The translations under genes were made by a program, and so were the position numbers. From Hyperoplus lanceolatus (lineage: Eukaryota; Chordata; Actinopteri; Uranoscopiformes; Ammodytidae): a DNA stretch of 64,000 bases. The notes under the pieces are model-generated. The model had not been told where the DNA came from. It saw only the letters and a program-made list of their open reading frames with translations, and did no database searches. The stretch is taken from contig CM049402.1 of assembly GCA_026929865.2 (NCBI GenBank), forward strand, positions 27,591,001 to 27,655,000, read 5' to 3'. Position 1 is the stretch's first letter, and each line of letters opens with the position of its first letter. Shown one piece after another: positions 40,309 through 53,175 of this stretch.

Positions 40309-43300
40309 TCATTAAACAGAAAGAAGAGGACTTTGGAATTTGGATCGGTGGCATCAGTTCGATATTCCGATGAGATAATTGAATCAATATAAGACCCTTT
40401 ATGGATACTGGACCGGATCTTTCCAATTATTTACTGATGGCTGAGAGAAAACGTGTCAAAGCTCCTCTGCCTGTGACATCATGCGAGTTCACATGAGGAC
40501 AGGCATGTTCTCTCCTCGTATGTAGGAAGCGGTGTTGGTGGTGTCCTTTGTAAACTCCTTGCAGGCTGGGAGTGCAGTCAGTCGCCAAAAACAGAAAGGT
40601 TTCTCTGCAGGTGAAACAGCAGAGAGCTGCATAAAGCAGAAACAGGCCAGTTAGAACAAATGGCAACATGTTGTGTTCTGAGGACGACCGAGACCTTTAG
40701 ACTCAAACACAGGGAGATGCTGCAGGGCTGAGAGAGGTACAGTGAGGGGGGTGCAGGCCTCCAGGGCGGAGAGACAGACAGGTAGAGCTGGAAAAAAGAA
40801 AGAGGGGGAATACAAAAACAGTTGTACTTGGTCTACACAGCATGTTAGCAGCATCTATAGGCCTCTTTCAGTGTACGAGTCAAACAGAGTCATTGAGTTA
40901 GGAATGCAATGCAAACATACAGTACATACAGGCAATCACACTCACCTTCTCGTATGATCACAACAAATATCCTCCTCGAAAGAGTGCTTCAAGCAACATT
41001 ATCTGCATCTCCCAACACCTTAGCAGTAACTTCACAAATCCTAACCTAACAAGTACCAAATCAACAAATGAGATACCCAAACGCACCAAACAAATCAAAT
41101 TTGACGAGCCCCCAATTTGTCATGACTACCGACTCAAGAGGCCATGGCAAACAATGGGTTTAACAAAGTGATGTATTAAACACCACATAAGATACATCAA
41201 ATAACACGATTAAAGGGAGAGGCAGGGCTCGTCACAATGCTATAGAGGCTCAAATGGTTATTGAGTTGGTAAGACAGGAGTCAATAAGCAAAGCAGGGGA
41301 GACAGGGTGGAATGGAGGCTGGCGCAAAGATAGTAGGGCAGTGGTACAGTGGAGGACGGTAAGACAGACAGACAGGGAGGGACGGACGCCATGGTCGCTC
41401 CACATGTTAGCTGGGAGAGGCCATTTAATCATTTTTCAGCAGCAGTTGGTGGCGAAGCGAGCAGCAGATGCCTCGCCATCCGACGCCGATTAATCCTCCC
41501 ACTGGTAGTCAGCCCGGCAGCCCTGAGCCTCCCGTCTTCACAGTGGCGACGGGCGGTGGGAACACACGGACGAGGTGAAGGTGGGACGAAGGCGTGGGGA
41601 TGACTGCTCTGCCGGAGGGGTGTCTCCCTCCGTTTCCCAGCAGCCAACGGGGCCGTCTGTTTTGCCTCTTTGCTCGTCCTCTCTGCAGATGGCAGGACGA
41701 CCAGCTGGGTTCCTCTGTCTCCATTAATGTCTGTGTGTGTGTGTCTGTGGTTTGGTTTTATGTTGAGATTTGATGTTGAAAATCAATGAAAGGTAAACCT
41801 GTGTGTTTGGAACATTTTATTCTTTGAACCGTCACTGTTTTACATTTTGATTCATTTGTCGATGTGAGAGGAGGTATGTGGAAAAAAATCACTGAGTTCC
41901 TTCCTTCTCTAGCAATAGCTATGATGTTTGATGGCAGGAGGAATGCAGAAGAACAAAGAAAGAAAATAATTGATAATTAATCAAAGATTGTTTTGATAAA
42001 CAACTGATGCTTTGCTGCTTCTCTTCATTTCTAAAATCAGTATGAACTTTAATCTGTTGGTCTCAAAGCGTTGGTTGAATAGATGATCAGAAGAACCACT
42101 TCAGACTTGGGAACTTTTGACAGACTTTTATCATGCTGCAGACTGTAAGCATCCACACATATAAACTAAACCTTCTCGATTATATTCTATCTTTAGCCCT
42201 TTACCATATACTGTTTTTCCATATGTATGGGTTCCTTGTCAGAGCTGAACCATGAGCAACCCTAATCATTGTCTGCTATTTCAAGAAAAGCACAAGTGCC
42301 GAAGTGTCATTTTTCCCTCTGGCATTCTGGTTCTACTATTCCTACATCCAAAGATAAAAACGGATCCATATGGTGCCAAATAGGTCCATATCTCTGTTTG
42401 TGTGGACTGTTTTTATTGAAGAACAGCCCTGCTAATGAAGTTCTGCTTAATTATCAATAAATACTTTGTCTTTCATAAACCTGCCTAACAATACACGCTC
42501 TGAAGGAGAGTGTTCAGTAAACAGTGAAATAAGGGTAGTCTGCACGGCAACATAGGAGTGAAACTACTCCAACCCATCACATTTAATTAGAAGTTGTTGC
42601 AGTGACATGAGTTAGTTTGTGGGAGGAGATAGACTAGTTGGATCCTACGCTGTGAGGGCAGAGTTGGAACATGTGAACATAGCTTGGCATGGAAAAGCCC
42701 AATTAAAATGAGCCAAATGTGAAGAAAAAAACAGCTCTTTGAGGCATTGAGAACTGGACAACTGTCCTCATTGTACAAAAAAAAGTTTCTAAAGTTTTCT
42801 GAATCTGAATCTGAAAAGCATCTTTATTTATTTAAAAAATTCACTTTCAATACAACTTCCTATTTACAGTATGTAATGCTCCGATTTGAAAATGAAATGT
42901 CCACATCTCATAAAAAAATACCATATACTCTTGAAAAGTGCATGGACTCCAAAATTGTCCCCAACATTTTTTTGTGTTCCAAAACATGTTCTTGCTGGCC
43001 AAGAATATCCTCATTCATCATCAGCATACGAGGACATTTGAAATGTTTATGACACAGTTCCCTTTTTCCTCTGTTATTCATCAATGCCTTGCCCTATCAC
43101 CCAAAAACAGAAAGTTCATCGTATAGCTACTTTAATGAAGCTGAACGTTTTGATGAAGGCTTTGCTAACATGTCTGGACATGGTGTTATGACTGTGATGT
43201 TCTCATTTTATGAGAAAATGTTGTTTTATTTTCTTAAGTTTATCACCCAGATCTATATCACTATATAGACATACTTGTCTTTACGGTGAGAGACAAATAT

Positions 43301-44644
43301 ATCTTCTGCATTGCTATGTACGGATGCCCTCCTTCAAGCGACTGGTGTGATACAGTGTTAGTCTGATACCAAGTCCTCCTCCTGCCTCTCAGTGATCTCT
43401 TTGTAAAAGCATATTTGCTTTGGAGCCAGCAGTTGGCATTATGTGGCTCAGCTGGATGCTAATTGTGCCCTGGCAGCGGTGGGGCTCCTGGCTACAGAGG
43501 CTGCTCCCCACATATTGTCATGATCAGGTGATGCACAGTATGCACTGTTGCCATGTAATGGGATGCGGGACAAGCCTTTTGTGCAGAGATAAATATACAT
43601 AGATGATCATGTTGCATGTCATTATGGCGGCAGCAGCAGCATCTGGAGAGTTGCAGAGGTGGTAATCTGTCTGCATACATACTGTATGTATTGGATAGAG
43701 AGTCATAATGTTTCAGTGCCGAAGAGAAGCAGCTGCTTGCCGACTGTTGCTGTTAACTCACTTCAGTGATGCCAATGGACAAACACACTGCTCACACCGC
43801 CCCAGGAGGTCAGAATGGAGCATGCTGGGACATTCTGTATTGAGTTTTAGGCTAGGTTGACACCTCACCTGTAAGACAGGGTCAGATGACTTCTGGTGTG
43901 TTCATCCATTCGGTCTGTTTCATTTAGATTTTAGGCTAGAATCATTCGGGTTAATGGTAGATGGAGCCATGATAAATTGAAAGCAAATGTCATGTCAATG
44001 TTTGTCCAGTGTTTCTGATGACATTTTCATTATGATTACTCTTATCAGTGAATCCCCCAATTGTTTTCCCAAAAAGATTACTTCAGTAATGAACGTTGAT
44101 CTACTTTTATGAGAGTCCAAAAATAAAATGGTCTGACTGTGTCTCAAACCCCATTTAAGCAGCAGAATTGAATGGGCAGCCGCCAATTCAAACTGCCAAT
44201 ATGTCAACAAAGCCCACTTCATGCAGAGATTGGTAATTGGTGGTGTAAAATGGTTTGAATTTCAGTCACAAGCTATTTCTATTCCTTACACAGGTACTTC
44301 AATTACTTTTCAACTAAGTGCAACACCATGAATGTCCCTAAGCAGGAGAGTCTAAATAGTCTGTCAGTGTGTTCAATGATCAACTATTGTATGATTCTTG
44401 ACCCTCCTTTTTTCAGGATGGTTTTGAAGACTATTTCATTTTAAGCAAACCCTGACCATTGACAGTGGCAGCATCACGTTAGCGTTGTATATTGAATCAT
44501 TCACATTTCTAGCCATGCTAGTGGCATGGCTGTGGCGATAGCCTTGTCAGTCAGATGTTCAGTGGATCCTCCTGAGGATGAATTGCAATACTTCTGCGAT
44601 ACCTGTTGGACCAGATCAATATTGTAAATAAGAAACTGTTCTTA
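40309..44644. other. Unique non-coding DNA with a CpG-rich patch
   Basis: Mostly AT-rich. At about 41440-41670 there is a GC-rich stretch where I count roughly 18 CpG in 220 bases, with open frames on both strands but no recognisable protein. A 9-bp inverted word (GACGAGCCC / GGGCTCGTC) flanks 41112-41224. No mobile-element ends were found. Confidence 0.45.
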
Positions 44645-45000
44645 AAGCCACTACGAGTAACATGGCACGTTGGCGACCCCTTTGGACAAAAGCGGTAGTA
44701 TTTTTACGACGCCAGCTGTCGTGAAGCTGTTTTCTAGCTCGTGCCGGGCATGCGAGATTCAAATGATCAGGAAGCAATATAGTGCATGTCCGTGTGTTGA
44801 AAGTGTGAGGACACCGGACTCTTTTCGACTCCGTGAGAGTGGTTGGTGACACAGCATCAACTAATACCAGTCAGTGCTACTCACACCTGATTGCAATGAG
44901 TTGATGCAGCAGTGTCACCTAACTCTCTACTCTCTCTCACGGAGCTGAAAGATTGCGTGTCCTCACACAAAGCGAATGAACGAGAGACGGCAATTAGTAT
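44645..45000. repeat. Probable interspersed element with internal foldback
   Basis: The left part (44676-44720) shares a 45-base core with 7571-7615 on the other strand. The right part is an imperfect inverted repeat: arms 44803-44862 and 44899-44969 share GTGTGAGGACAC, CTCCGTGAGAG, GGTGACAC and GCATCAACT in inverse order. Boundaries and superfamily are unknown. Confidence 0.5.
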
Positions 45001-46069
45001 GGATCACGATGAGGTAATGTGTTTATGTTGCTGTAAATAATGACTATTTCAAATGAATAATGGTCATCTGATGATGCTGGTGAGGCAAAGTAAACTTTGT
45101 TTTAGTAGGCTACCGCTCATTCATTTAGGAGTAAACACTGCTGTTCCCGTGAAATTGTGTGAACGTTGCTTGGCAACGCCCTCCAGCCCGCCTATCACTC
45201 TCCCTTTTAGCTTTTCTTCATTGCATTCTCTTTTTTTTCTTTGATGGTTCAGCCCTGTTATCAGTCATTATGATGTCAAATAACTGTCTCAAACAAGGCT
45301 CCCACTACCCTTCCCTCACCTGGAGGGATAGGCTTCTCAAATCGCGTTGCAGCGCCACACTGAAATCTGCGACCAATACGGATATGTGACCATAGAGCAT
45401 GCACGCGTGAACCGAAAATGTGACTGGTTGTGCGACCAGACCAAACGCAGTAATAAAAACTATATAAAAACATCTTTCTTTGCACTGATGGTCTTGTTTG
45501 CAGTTAAAGGTAATTTATGATTATGTGAGGAAACATGAGGCTGTTTAAAAGATATTTAAATGTTACTCGGAGCTGCTTGAATGTTTTATCTGGAAAAATA
45601 AAGGTTAAATAAAAAAAAATTAAAAAGATTCCTTAACTCCTCATTTAGCAACATAATAGGGTTAACTGTTCTAGCAAAATATCATTTTGAAAACTAATAA
45701 CATTCCAGTTGCCTTATCTTCAGTATATTGTAATGATGTATTTGTTTTTAAGGCCTACCTGAAAAAAAGCTGTCATTCGGCAGATCAACAGGTCTGAGAG
45801 TGATTTCACCTCGGGGGTCTTAATGTGTGTTTTTTAAAGACTCAATTACCCAGCAATCCCATCGGCTGTTAATCCTTGAAGTTCATTCAGTCTAGGTTGA
45901 GAGAGCCGAGGATCAATACTGTACTATAGAGGCCCGGCCCGCTCCCATTCAACTCAGAGTGCAGAATGAGCACTTAACTCACTGTGGCTGTGGCTGTGTG
46001 TGTGTGTTCATGCTTTAATCATGCTCAGTCTTTCTACTTCACATTCAGTCTTAAAATGACTGAACTATT
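45001..46069. other. Unique non-coding DNA
   Basis: A CpG-bearing stretch at about 45330-45440 may be old repeat material. No supported gene. Confidence 0.4.
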
Positions 46070-46113
46070 CAGAGTATGGTTTAAACACTGTAATGTGTTT
46101 AAACCATACTCTG
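46070..46113. repeat. Perfect 19-bp-arm hairpin
   Basis: CAGAGTATGGTTTAAACAC (46070-46088) and its exact reverse complement (46095-46113) flank a 6-base loop, TGTAAT. Arms this long and perfect are very unlikely by chance. It may be a tiny MITE, a recent inverted duplication or a structured RNA precursor; nothing in the sequence decides. Confidence 0.92.
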
Positions 46114-46789
46114 GATCATTATCTGACATTGGAAACGAGTGAAGTAAAAAAATATTCCTGTTTTAAAGAAAGTCCACAATGCATCAGTGATGACAGGTTT
46201 ATTCCAATTAAATTGGAGTCGGTGATGTTGGAATTGCAAAACAAAAGCTGAAAACTGGATGGATTTATGTTTTGGATTAATTTAATAGTTAATCCTGATG
46301 TCTTTTCTTGGATGACTATGAACTGTTTCCTGTATAATCTTTGTGTTCAGATGCATACAGGTTCAAACATCTTGTGGAAAGCTTTTGTTGTTGGCTCGAG
46401 CTACTGCTCTTATAGGAGCAGATGAAATGACTTTGTCAACGATGCTACTAACATCACAAGGTGTCATCATTCTTTTGACCATGAGATACCTTGAAAAGAC
46501 TGTAATACAAACATTTTTCAAAGCTTCTTGAAAGGAACTAAAAAGGAATAAAAACAATGTTAAGGGGTTGAATCCACTGGTACAATGTTTTGTAACAATC
46601 TCCATATACATTTTACACAACCAAATGAACACTCTTATGTATATGCAGGACTATTGGATTGTGAGTGTCTTCGTTTGCACGTTGAGTGCTGGCTGAGTGT
46701 GTTCGCGCTGAGATGGCACTCTGCTGCACAGGCTCTCCTCCTTACTAACCAGGTTACGCCTCAATCGGATTATCAATTTCTGGGCTAAG
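46114..46789. other. Unique non-coding DNA
   Basis: Nothing supported. Confidence 0.45.
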
Positions 46790-47060
46790 TTGAAATCTAC
46801 AGATTGCGGGCAGGAGAGGGAGTGACGGGCTAAGGAGCGCGCTGTCAGGACAGATTGATGGAGCTACTCATTCACAGCGACACAGGGCCCATTTATAAAA
46901 CAGTAATTGCTGCTGTGATATCGACACTCTTCCTGCTTCGACCTTAACCCCTTGCCACCATCTCCTCCTATTGCTCCATGCATTCACACAGCTTTTCCCA
47001 TCCACATAATGGCTTATTGAGCACTCTTACTTTCGTTCCAAGCAGTGAAACTAAATAAGA
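46790..47060. promoter_or_regulatory. Candidate conserved non-coding block
   Basis: Repeat-free complex sequence with CCATTTATAAAACAGTAATTGCTGC-type AT cores near 46890 and CATAATGGCTTATTGAGC near 47006. No coding frame. The suggestion rests on texture only. Confidence 0.2.
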
Positions 47061-50000
47061 CCAAAAGTAGGAGGACATTTCCGCAGTTCAGTTTCCCTTA
47101 TTTCAGGATTTTTTCTCATTTCAAGAGAGTGATCAGTGACAAGAAAAAGACAACCACACTTGATTTTGAGTTTAGAGAGATGAAGAAATTTAAAATATGT
47201 GCTTCAAGATATTTGAAATAAAATAAAAATCTAGTAAAAAAATAAAATTATTTTTTTTCTTGTATTTAATTTGATCTTCTAATCCTCTTTTGATCTGATT
47301 TAACATGTTTAGGAGTAATTATATGTTGGAAGGAGAAGTTGCTTTATGTTGAAATAAAGCCAAAACTTAAGCTCTTAGCGTTAAATGAAAAAAAAAATAT
47401 TAACTAAAGTTTAGAGCAGACAATCACTGAAAAATAAGAATCAACTTCAATTCTGTTTCTCAAAAACTGACATTTGTTTTGTTATATCACTGATTTATTT
47501 AACACATAATAACTAACAGCAGATATCAAGACTCAAATCTTCGGCTTGGTAACATACAACTGTATGATTCATAAAAGTTACAAACCCTTGTCCTCTCTTT
47601 ACCAAAAGTCGAGCTGTCCTCCAAACAAAGAACACAAACAGACCATCCTTTATCACCTATATGACTCACCTATAATCTCTACACAGTTATTTCAGGTCCT
47701 GTTTTTTTAAGACCTGAACAATAATGATGGCTGGTATTTTTCAAATGGCCACCTTTCGCCGTGTGTGTTCGAAGCAGCTGAGGAGATGGGAGTCAGAAGA
47801 GGAGAAAGTAATGGTGTGAGATTACCTTGCATGGGGTGGCAGCGATCTGCTGTTCCTAAGAGCAACACATAGTCTCACACATTTAGTATTCTGACTCAAC
47901 ACCGGGCTCAGATCAGATGTGTTATCACACGCTGGAGTGCAGGAGATGGGATGCTAATTTAAACCTGCAGTGGCAAGAGGGGAGAGGAGGAGCCAGCCAA
48001 TTTGAATGAAACGATGAGCTGTCTTGAAAAAAAAATCAACATCTGATTGTAGAGAATTAATGTATTAAATATTGAAGAAAATATGACCTTAATAAAAGCA
48101 TGGTCGGATTTTGTCGGACCAATTACAACTTGTAATCAGATGAGAATGTTAGTATTTCCATTACTGTATGTTGTTTGGAGTCATGCAGTGGTGGTGATAT
48201 GTTATGTGAATGTACCCTGTTCAATTCACTGGGGACCATGGCCTCCGTTGCCCTTCTCTCTGGCTGTGATTCCTCAAAAATCATTGTGTGCCCTATAAGG
48301 TGTCCAAACCCATCCAGGAGTCAGCTGGGTTTGAAGGTTGTCTTGGCCAAAAAACAACTCCATAGCTAAAAAAACAAACAGAATTTCCTCCTGTTTTTTC
48401 ATTACTCCCTAAATAACAGATATATAACGGGTCACATCATTTTCAGAAGTAAAACGCAATTTCAGACAATTTGCAAATCATCCCAGACAGCTGCAAACAA
48501 ACACATTCTTCTTCCAGCATAAAAAAAGACCTTATAGCCACGTCAAATCGCCTTCCATTCGGTCTAATTTTGGGGAACAAAGAGTGGGACGCCGGGATGA
48601 ATGTTTGAAATTCTGGACGACATCTGGCGCCCCTTGCTGTAGTGCAGTATCTGGGAATTAGAATCACTATTCTAATTCTGTCTCTGTTCTGTCTCTTCTT
48701 CTTCTTTCTCTTTTTTTCTTTTATTTCAGCTGTGCCTGTTGAGCTGGGCTGCCACTTTTCATCCTCTTTCATTACTCCCACCCATTATTCCCTAATTTCC
48801 TTCCCCGTGCTCTTTGGGCACCTTTCGCACAAAGCAATCAGCCAGCAGTTAATGTCTGGGACTATCCCACTCGGACTGTCTGAGTTTTTTTTTTTTTTTT
48901 CTGAGGAAATGAAAAGAGACAAAAGCAGAAGCGGCTCTCAGCCACCCTGGTCGTCCTCGTCATCATGACGATCACTCAGAAATGAGTCTGTGGAGTAGAC
49001 GGTTAAGCTGGTGTTGTTTTGTGGAGCTCACCCCGTAATGAGCGGGTTTGTCTTCCTATAAGGGCCGCAACACAGTTTCATCTGTCTCTCCGTTTGACTT
49101 ACGCACTCCGACACAGAAAGGAAGCAGTAGCTGGTCTGTGTCACGATCCCAGGGATGAGTACAGAATAACAAATAAATAAATAAAATGTGCATATGAACA
49201 TGAGACAACATGTATGTAAGGGGTTGTACTTTACCGTTCCCATTTTTACCATGGAAACTAAACAGGGACAAACTGGACTCTCGGGTGTCCACATGTGTCC
49301 ACAGAATAAATAAATACTGACACATACTAACTTATTGAATTCAGTTCGTCAGGATATTACTCATATACTCAAGGGAACTTCCATTGTATAACACATTTCC
49401 TGCTCGTCATTTGAAAACCTCAGAAACGAGCATTTTAGAAGGCTATTCACCCTACACTTCACAGAGGGTTTTAACTTGAGTTATCAAACTAGGCTAATAC
49501 GCAGACTAAATTGCAGACTGATTTTAAAAAAAAATAAATGTGACGTGTCCATATTTGACCCTTAGAGGTCTCATTGGCTCAGTTGTTTTCCTACCGGGAA
49601 AACTGTCCTCAATGAGCACAACACCAGTGATCCTGAAATCTGAAACCGGGCTACAACCCCAGATGTCTGCACGTAATATCACAGTTATATGAAAATGTAA
49701 AATTGGAAACGTAAAATGTTGTCATGTCTCCTCATAATTGATCAGTCTTGAAGAGCTACAGTAGAGCTATTAGAGTCAGAGCTTTTAGATAATCTAAAAC
49801 TAATGCACACCCTTCAGCCAATTCCTATAATCTTCACAGAAATAGTTAAGTACTGGAATAAACCAGTTTGTGCAAGCCTTTCAATAAGCTGGCATGCATG
49901 CATTCCACCACTGTCTATGCATAGACTACCAGTTGTCTACACATACAATGGCAGCATTATTTTTGTTTACCTTGAGAACCTGGAGTGTACTTGGAAGATT

Positions 50001-51443
50001 ACAAAGTCTGAAGAGGCTTTTGTGATTTGTCAGAGCTTGCTGCTGACCTTCACATCATTGTTGTGTCACAGGGACCTTCATAGCTATGTGGACATAGACA
50101 ATATCAATAACCTTTAACATTACATTTTCATTAAGTAGTGGAACTAATAATTAGAGACGATAAGGTAAACGTTATTGCTTGGGCAAAAGTGATGACCAAA
50201 GCTTCATACGACCATCACATTACATTTCAATCAATAAGTCCATAAATCCACATCCTAAGACAATGTGAAGACAACCAATGTTCTTTTGGACAGTAACAAA
50301 AAATAAGATTGTCCACCTGTTTGATATTGCACAGGCCCTGATATAGGAGAGTATAATAATTTTCAACATGTCCTTTTCTTTACCTAATGACTTAATAGTT
50401 CCATTGACACATTTCAGTGTGCCCAGATAATATTCAAACAACATTGCATGAAGACACTTTTAATGAAGACACAGTCCATGAATTGCAATAACAAAAAAAA
50501 AACACATACATTATGCTGTATCTGGAAAGATATGTTCACTTAAGTGGTAATAGTATGTGAGGAGGAAATAGTAAAGTTATGAAATGGAGATATGTAACAG
50601 AGACATTCCAAAATTTGGCCAGCTCAAAACTTCCTGCGGAGGTGATTTGAACTTTTGTTTTTCAATTTATCTTAAGTGCTTCTTGGATATATTTAGATAT
50701 AGCTTTTTTTTGAGCTAGGAAAGCTTTATGCAATATACTCTCCAGAGGTAGAGTGAGTCAGTGTAAATGAGTTCCAAGATACACGCTAATGACAAAACGT
50801 TTCTTTTTCTCCTCTCTGTTCTGATGTGGTGGGTTGACAGAGAAGAGCTGGCGGATATTTCAGCCTGGCAGGTCTGGACTTCACACTGTGGTTATTAATA
50901 ACACAATGACTCCACCGCAGTGACCTGTCACTTTTGACCTAATGATCCGTGCGCCCCTTTCTTCACCATCACCCTATAGCACCTGCATCATCTGAGAAAG
51001 GAATTTTGGTCTGTGTAACCACTGATCACCCATTCCACTGCATTAACCTAGTGTGGATCATATGTCATAGATTATAGGATCTAATTGCTAGAGGCGTTTG
51101 TCATGACAGCATATTCCCCATATTCCCCATGGTCCCCCAGTGTTCCGTCTGTCTGTGTCTGCCTGTGTGTTGGCATGGACATGGTTTTACTTCTTCACCT
51201 GCAACAATCAGCCCATCAGTAAATCAACTCTTGATTCTCCACCAGTGGCTCTTCAACAGGTGACTGGCTGAAGAACACAATGACATAACAGCGGTCAATG
51301 GGAAACAGAATCATCAACCCGGCTGCCGAGGAGCAGCTAACAACCGGCGGTGGTTTCTATCTCTAGTTAAGTCATCTTTTTATCATTGCCTTCTTCTTCT
51401 TGGTGCACTGTTGCTCCTTCTCTACTCCAACCAGCCACTCACA

Positions 51444-51445
<2 letters not shown>
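47061..51445. other. Unique AT-rich non-coding DNA
   Basis: Low-complexity A/T-rich words at about 47160-47400 and a T run at about 48886-48900. Several 60-110 codon frames on both strands show no domain or splice context. No RNA gene or mobile-element end was recognised. Confidence 0.45.

Positions 51446-51492
<47 letters not shown>
51446..51492. repeat. (CT)n microsatellite
   Basis: About 23 CT units, which is (GA)n on the minus strand. Confidence 0.96.
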
Positions 51493-51494
<2 letters not shown>

Positions 51495-51654
51495 GCATTC
51501 CCTGAACAACACTCCTCCATCTCCACCTTCAAACCCCACAAAGCCCTGCGATGAGCCCACTCTTCTGTTAAAACAATCTCACTGTGTCCGTGTTCCGTGT
51601 TTGGGTCCAACTCTGTGATTGCAACACGTTTCACCTTCCTCTCCTAAAGCCCCC

Positions 51655-52260
51655 CTCTCCTCTCTCGCACGGCCTCGTTCTAATCCTAGGCGTTATTGTC
51701 GGCACATTTTCATTATCTTTGAGAGGCTCTGCGCTCGCTGTGCTTTGATGAGTTTATGAACAGTGGCACCTCTAATCCGAAAGGAAGATGCTCTTGAGAA
51801 CGCAGTGATCAGTGCACATCACAGCGCTATGGCAGCCAGGGGACCATCTGATGTAATTTTACATTTGTAATAATAATCTGGAAAGTCTTTAATGCGATTC
51901 AAAGGCAGGTCTGTCAACAATAATATCACTGAGCTCTTATGAGGTGAGGGACTGTTGGGTAAAGGGGTGGTCTGCCGCCGTTGCCGGAGAAATGTACATT
52001 CAGTTGATTGGAAGTGTGCTGGGCGGTAATTGAGGGCTTTGTTGTTGCCTTGTCCACAAATGGATTTCTCATTACAGTAACTGCAGCAGCATGTTCTCTA
52101 CAGTAAATGGTTGCCATAGGAGCTGTACTAACATGTAATGCTGCATGACCCTCAGCTGGGCGCTGGCACTTTTAAGAGCTGTCTTAATGTGCACAAAATT
52201 AGACTGCCGTTTCCAACACATAAAATAAAACATATCTGTGAGCATGGCGAATAAACAATG
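51655..52260. promoter_or_regulatory. Candidate conserved non-coding block
   Basis: A 0.6 kb repeat-free segment with CATTTTCATTATC near 51707, GGCGGTAATTGAGGGC near 52022 and TCATTACAGTAACTGCAGCAGC near 52070. The open frames are short and unrecognised. It is among the more enhancer-like textures in the window. Confidence 0.25.
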
Positions 52261-52740
52261 TTGGTCTTGTTCTTTTTCTTCTTTCTGTTCTGTTGAGAGG
52301 AGAACTGATTCAAAGGCTGCCTTGTGTCGTTTAGCTTATTTTTTCTTCCTGTAGCGCCACACTTTTAAACGCCATAAATAGCCAATCAAAACACTTGTCA
52401 ACGGTCCTTTGACTCGCTGCGTTCATCAATTATTTCACTTTCCTGCCAAATAAACACTTTCCCTGCAAATTGCTCTGCATAATCAAATGTGTCTGAGTGC
52501 AGTAATCACAGCGGGAGAGCCGAACAAAGGGAAAAGGCAAGGCTGGTCTCCAGGTCTTATCTGTGGATGTCCAGGGCCTCTCTAATCTCTCCTCGCTTTG
52601 TAATTGTATATATGTACAGTCAAACTGCTGAGGTCTATGAGCCAGCTCTCCGTCCTGTTTGCCATGCGCTGTTTTTTTGTTGCCATCTGTCCGCTTAACA
52701 TTTCATGAGCGATGCTGTTTTCTGCAGGCTGGGAGCAGGG
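52261..52740. other. Unique non-coding DNA
   Basis: Nothing supported. Confidence 0.4.
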
Positions 52741-52814
52741 AGAGGAAGAGAGACAGATAGTGAGAGAGTGAGAGAGAGTGAGAGAGAGAGTGAGAGAGAC
52801 AGAGAGAGAGAGAG
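52741..52814. repeat. Impure (GA)n tract
   Basis: GA repeats interrupted by GTGAGA and GACAGA units. Confidence 0.9.
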
Positions 52815-53014
52815 CTTGTTGAGATCCATAATTCACATATTCAAAAATGTGTCCCAACGAGCTGCCGTAGCGTGTTCTCCCTCCCCCTGCTTCCTCTCAC
52901 AATTACAGAACAAATGCTCTATGAACGGCTCACTGTCTCTTGTTTCTAATTCATGCCTCCAGTTTTTTTTTTCTTCCTCCTTTTTGTTTCTTCACCGGGT
53001 GCAGCTGTTCGGGC

Positions 53015-53175
53015 TGACTGTTGGACTACAGTAATTAAGCACCAATTAGCCCCACCTTCAGAGCGGTATTAAGGAGGCTCAGCAGCCCGCGGCTGGGGCA
53101 ACAGGCTATAATCACCCAGCAGCCCCTCAGCGGGATAATGGTACGGTCGTGAACCTCTACTTACCCACTCCAGTC
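53015..53175. promoter_or_regulatory. Candidate conserved non-coding block
   Basis: Contains CAGTAATTAAGCACC and CAATTAGCCCC close together near 53029-53052, then GGCTATAATCACCC near 53103. No coding frame. Homeodomain-like sites are dense over 150 bases. Confidence 0.22.

Noticed and set aside
47160-47400. A/T-rich words suggesting an old DNA-transposon remnant
   Set aside because: Low complexity explains the resemblance; no terminal inverted repeat or duplication was found.
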